Origin: Opitutales bacterium
GTDB lineage: Bacteria > Verrucomicrobiota > Verrucomicrobiia > Opitutales > JABSRG01
DNA length: 32,298 bases
Direction: 5' to 3'
NCBI GenBank assembly: GCA_013215165.1
Contig: JABSRG010000047.1
Location: 1 to 32,298, forward strand
The notes under the pieces are model-generated. The model saw only the letters and a program-made list of their open reading frames with translations. It was not told the DNA's origin and made no database searches. Position numbers and translations under genes: made by a program. Each line of letters begins with the position of its first letter. The first letter of the stretch is position 1. This document shows positions 30,032 through 32,298 of the stretch, in pieces.

Positions 30032-30079
30032 CCACTACCACAATAGCTCATTCACATACTTGGCAAGCTGTGGTTGTGG
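30032..30079. promoter_or_regulatory. Imperfect inverted repeat in the divergent promoter region
   Basis: CCACTACCACAATAGCT (30032-30048) and AGCTGTGGTTGTGG (30066-30079) form an imperfect inverted repeat. It lies between the divergent flavoprotein operon and the carbonic anhydrase gene. The position suits an operator shared by both. It does not look like the AT-rich Zur box consensus I know (TGTTATAATATAACA-like). Confidence 0.3.
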
Positions 30080-30156
30080 ATCAAACGACTTTCAAAAATG
30101 GTGCCGAAGTCACTTTTGCTTCCATCCTAAACCCGACCCATTCTAAGATTTGCAGA

Positions 30157-30608
30157 ATGGACCCTTTCGAAAAAATAACCGCTTCAGAAGTCATTAAGGC
30201 CCAGGAAGCATGGGTGGCTGCTGTCATCGCTCAAGATGTCGAATCCCTTCTGGCACTCTACGATTTCGGGTCACCAGACGAACCCCTCTCTTTAAACCGA
30301 CGCTCACCGATGAAATTCGGACGGACGAGGCTGGCGCACGTTCTTACCTTATCGGAGGGAACCCGGACTACCCGAATGACGATGGCTTTCTCCACCGGGG
30401 TTGGAAACGTGTGGAATTCCAAAGTGAAGTGGGGCCCATTCTAAAAGCTGGCGGATTGGGATTCAAAGACATGGGGCATTATGCATTTGTGAACGCACAC
30501 GGGGACGCCACGCGCGCGGATTATACGTTCACCTACCACAAAATCCATGGTGACGTGCTCATATCGCTCCACCACTCATCGCTGACCTGGGTGCCTCCGA
30601 AACGGTAA
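30157..30608 (+). pseudogene. COG4337-like (iota-type) carbonic anhydrase, interrupted by a two-base insertion
   Basis: 149 residues after frame repair, starting at ATG 30157. The NTF2-like sequence contains ITASEVIKAQEAWVAAVIA, LFKPTLTDEIRTDEAGARSY, a DDGFLHRGWKRVEF segment, DMGHYAFVN, DYTFTYHK and ISLHHSSL near the end. The FKPT, YLIGG and LHHSS pattern matches my recollection of COG4337, the group that includes metal-free iota-class carbonic anhydrases of cyanobacteria and algae. The frame breaks in ACCCCTCTCTTT (30282-30293). Removing one CT gives EPLFKPT and joins both parts. As written, the frame stops at 30444. It is divergent from the metal-transport operon with 148 bases between them, so shared regulation is plausible. 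Confidence 0.65.
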
Positions 30609-30699
30609 TTCCGCCGTATGATTCAACCCGTGGACCTTACCTTAGAGCTCTCCGCCTGGACTTCTTCAGGCAAAGGGTTATCAAGATAATCGCCTCTGT

Positions 30700-31710
30700 A
30701 TGACTCTACTTCTTTTCTTCTTAGCCCTGGCCATCGGGGTCTCGTTTTTGTGTTCAATTGTAGAAGCTATACTCCTTTCGCTCACGCCCTCATTCATCTC
30801 ATCCCAAAAGGAATCCGGCAGCAAGACAGGGATCATCCTCGATGAACTAAAGAGTAACGTGGATCGGCCTCTGGCTGCGATTTTAAGTCTAAATACGGTT
30901 GCCCACACCGTGGGAGCAGCAGGTGTGGGCGCACAGGCGCAAGTCGTATTTCAAAATGTACCCTTCTCGATTATCTCCGGCATCCTCACCCTGCTCATCT
31001 TGGTGCTTTCAGAGATCATCCCGAAAACACTGGGCGCTGCCTACTGGCGGGATCTCGCGACGCCGACAGCCTATTTTTTGAAATTCCTTGTTGTGGCCAT
31101 GTGGCCATTGGTAGCGATGTCTCAGACATTTTCCCGCCTATTAACCCGAAAAGATGGTTCTCCATCCATTAGCCGCGAAGAAATTGATGCACTTGCCGAT
31201 TTGGGCCAAAAAGAAGGCGTCATCGATAAGCACGATGCCACCATCCTGCGCAGTGTCCTCGCCTTTCAAGACCTTCACGTCAGCGAAATCCATACCCCAC
31301 GTCCTGTCGTCCGCAAACTCAGCGCCACGAATACCGTACGCGAAGTCTGGGAAGAGCGCGACACCCTGACATTTTCTAGATATCCAGTGTTTAAAAGCGA
31401 TGAGGAGGTCATCGGCTATGTCCTCAAAAGCGAGATCGTTGATCTGGCAGCAAAAGATGACTGGGAGCGCACGATGGAAAGCCTGTGCCACGAAGTGATG
31501 ATCATCCCGGAACACCTCGAGGTCAAACGCGCCTTCGCTCGCTTCCTGAGGCGCCGCGAACACATGGCCGCCGTCGTGGACGAATTCGGAAGCTTCTCCG
31601 GGGTGCTCACCCTCGAAGATGTCATTGAAGAACTCATCGGCCACGAGATCATGGATGAAGGCGACGAGATTGAAGACATGAGAGCATTCGCTAAAGAACC
31701 GAAGAAATAG
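30700..31710 (+). CDS. CNNM/CorC-family DUF21-CBS membrane protein (divalent metal transport)
   Basis: 336 residues. Three to four hydrophobic segments in the first 150 residues form the DUF21 (CNNM) domain, with the hallmark SEIIPKTLGAAYW and an EAILLSLTP motif near the start. A CBS pair follows, with segments at HTPRPVVRKLSA, FSRYPVFK and VIGYV, and later MAAVVDEFGSFSGVLTLEDVIEELIG. The CorC/HlyC associated C-terminal domain seen in longer relatives is absent, a common variation. Family members handle magnesium or cobalt, usually as efflux or Na+-coupled exchange. It starts 91 bases after the carbonic anhydrase on the same strand and may be co-transcribed. Confidence 0.9.
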   Translation: MTLLLFFLALAIGVSFLCSIVEAILLSLTPSFISSQKESGSKTGIILDELKSNVDRPLAAILSLNTVAHTVGAAGVGAQAQVVFQNVPFSIISGILTLLILVLSEIIPKTLGAAYWRDLATPTAYFLKFLVVAMWPLVAMSQTFSRLLTRKDGSPSISREEIDALADLGQKEGVIDKHDATILRSVLAFQDLHVSEIHTPRPVVRKLSATNTVREVWEERDTLTFSRYPVFKSDEEVIGYVLKSEIVDLAAKDDWERTMESLCHEVMIIPEHLEVKRAFARFLRRREHMAAVVDEFGSFSGVLTLEDVIEELIGHEIMDEGDEIEDMRAFAKEPKK

Positions 31711-31914
31711 TTGTTAAGGCGATGTCGAAACCAGAGGCTGCGGATCCATCGAGTCAGCGATCAGAGCAGTCCCCTAAATCTATTTTTTGCTTGCCTAATA
31801 TGGCGTCGGGGCGATTTATCTCACATAACTTCTTTTCCTTTCTGACTCCCTCCTCACCCTTCCCTCAGCCCACGAAACTGCCCTTCTCTTGACTGGCGTG
31901 GGAAGCATACTCAC

Positions 31915-32238
31915 ATGAGACTAACCCTAAGAAACATCCTGTTGTCGTTGATTTACTCACTCTTGCCTTTGGGTGGATTATTCGGACAAACAACCGTCTA
32001 CACTGACCCAATCGGTTGTATTTCTAGGACTGTGAATGCAGATGCAGACACGCGAATCGGCTTGCCGCTCCTTAGAGAACCCGTGTTTGAAGGGAAAATA
32101 GCGGCGGTGAATGTTAACATCATTAATTTTAACGGCGACGTTTTTTCGGAAAACGAATTTGTTTACGGAGAAGCAAACAATGTAGAGCCGTCAAACTCTT
32201 ACTATGCACTCGTAATGACAGGGGTGCAATTGAAGTAA
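31915..32238 (+). CDS. TIGR02597-like secreted protein, truncated or frameshifted
   Basis: 107 residues. The N-terminus is a signal peptide (hydrophobic 8-22, likely cut near FGQ). The mature start TTVYTDPIGCISRTVNA and the later segment RIGLPLLREPVFEGKIAAV follow the pattern of the TIGR02597 family that I know from Verrucomicrobiota. Such proteins are usually two to three times longer. Near the end the frame reads MTGVQLK and stops. Removing two bases (GT at 32224-32225) gives TGAIEVTGRSNS, which looks family-like and stays open to the window edge. The gene is therefore probably frameshifted and runs on past 32298. Function unknown; likely cell-surface or exported. Confidence 0.6.
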   Translation: MRLTLRNILLSLIYSLLPLGGLFGQTTVYTDPIGCISRTVNADADTRIGLPLLREPVFEGKIAAVNVNIINFNGDVFSENEFVYGEANNVEPSNSYYALVMTGVQLK

Positions 32239-32298
32239 CGGGGAGATCTAATTCTTGCTCCAGTATTCATCCCATTGCTCATTGGCTCTTAGCGTTCT

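Noticed and set aside
29854-30156. Upstream extension of the carbonic anhydrase reading frame
   Set aside because: It runs antisense into the flavoprotein gene; the family sequence begins at ATG 30157.
31889-31914. Possible sigma70-type promoter (TTGACT) before the right-edge gene
   Set aside because: No -10 box at a suitable distance was found before the start codon.

Overview
The window looks like a piece of a bacterial chromosome from the Verrucomicrobiota, probably an Opitutae/Puniceicoccales-type marine lineage. The best hint is the secreted protein at the right edge, which starts like the TIGR02597 family I know mainly from that phylum. Weak Shine-Dalgarno sites fit but prove little. 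This placement is an inference from one short protein and general style, not a marker gene.

Left edge (1-1961): an orphan C-terminal Rhs tip whose upstream shell is missing, then about 550 bases without a convincing gene.

Biosynthetic block (1962-23403, all + strand): a hybrid NRPS-PKS line. It holds an NRPS module (C-A-PCP, A-domain code close to a leucine code), a PAPS-dependent sulfotransferase, PKS1 (KS-KR-DH-ER-ACP, no acyltransferase), PKS2 (KS-AT-KR-ACP) and PKS3 (KS-AT-KR-DH-ER-ACP). Both acyltransferases carry the malonyl-type HAFH motif. In both fully reducing modules the reductive domains run KR-DH-ER instead of the usual DH-ER-KR. Read collinearly, the line would extend a leucine-like unit with three malonate units. 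The first and third would be fully reduced and the second left as a hydroxyl, a possible site for the sulfotransferase. No thioesterase, terminal reductase, phosphopantetheinyl transferase or transporter is in view.

Middle block (23459-26221): a small predicted lipoprotein, a RelE/ParE-type toxin-antitoxin pair, an interrupted conserved hypothetical gene and a spheroidene-monooxygenase-like (CrtA-like) protein.

Metal-homeostasis block (26409-31710): a tight minus-strand operon encodes a flavoprotein with a Cys-rich tail, a FeoB-like permease lacking the FeoB G domain, and a COG0523-type G3E GTPase with a CxCC motif. Divergent from it is an interrupted gene for a COG4337-like (iota-type) carbonic anhydrase, a class reported to work without a metal. 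A CNNM/CorC-type DUF21-CBS protein follows. The arrangement suggests a metal (possibly zinc) limitation response.

A striking feature is the number of interrupted genes that otherwise read cleanly: NRPS (extra T in a T8 run), sulfotransferase (extra T), PKS2 (Tyr position to TAA in the KS), the hypothetical gene at 24665 (in-frame TAA), the carbonic anhydrase (extra CT) and probably the right-edge gene (extra GT). They could be assembly errors, real decay (as in a symbiont), or less likely slippage or recoding. The sequence alone cannot decide.
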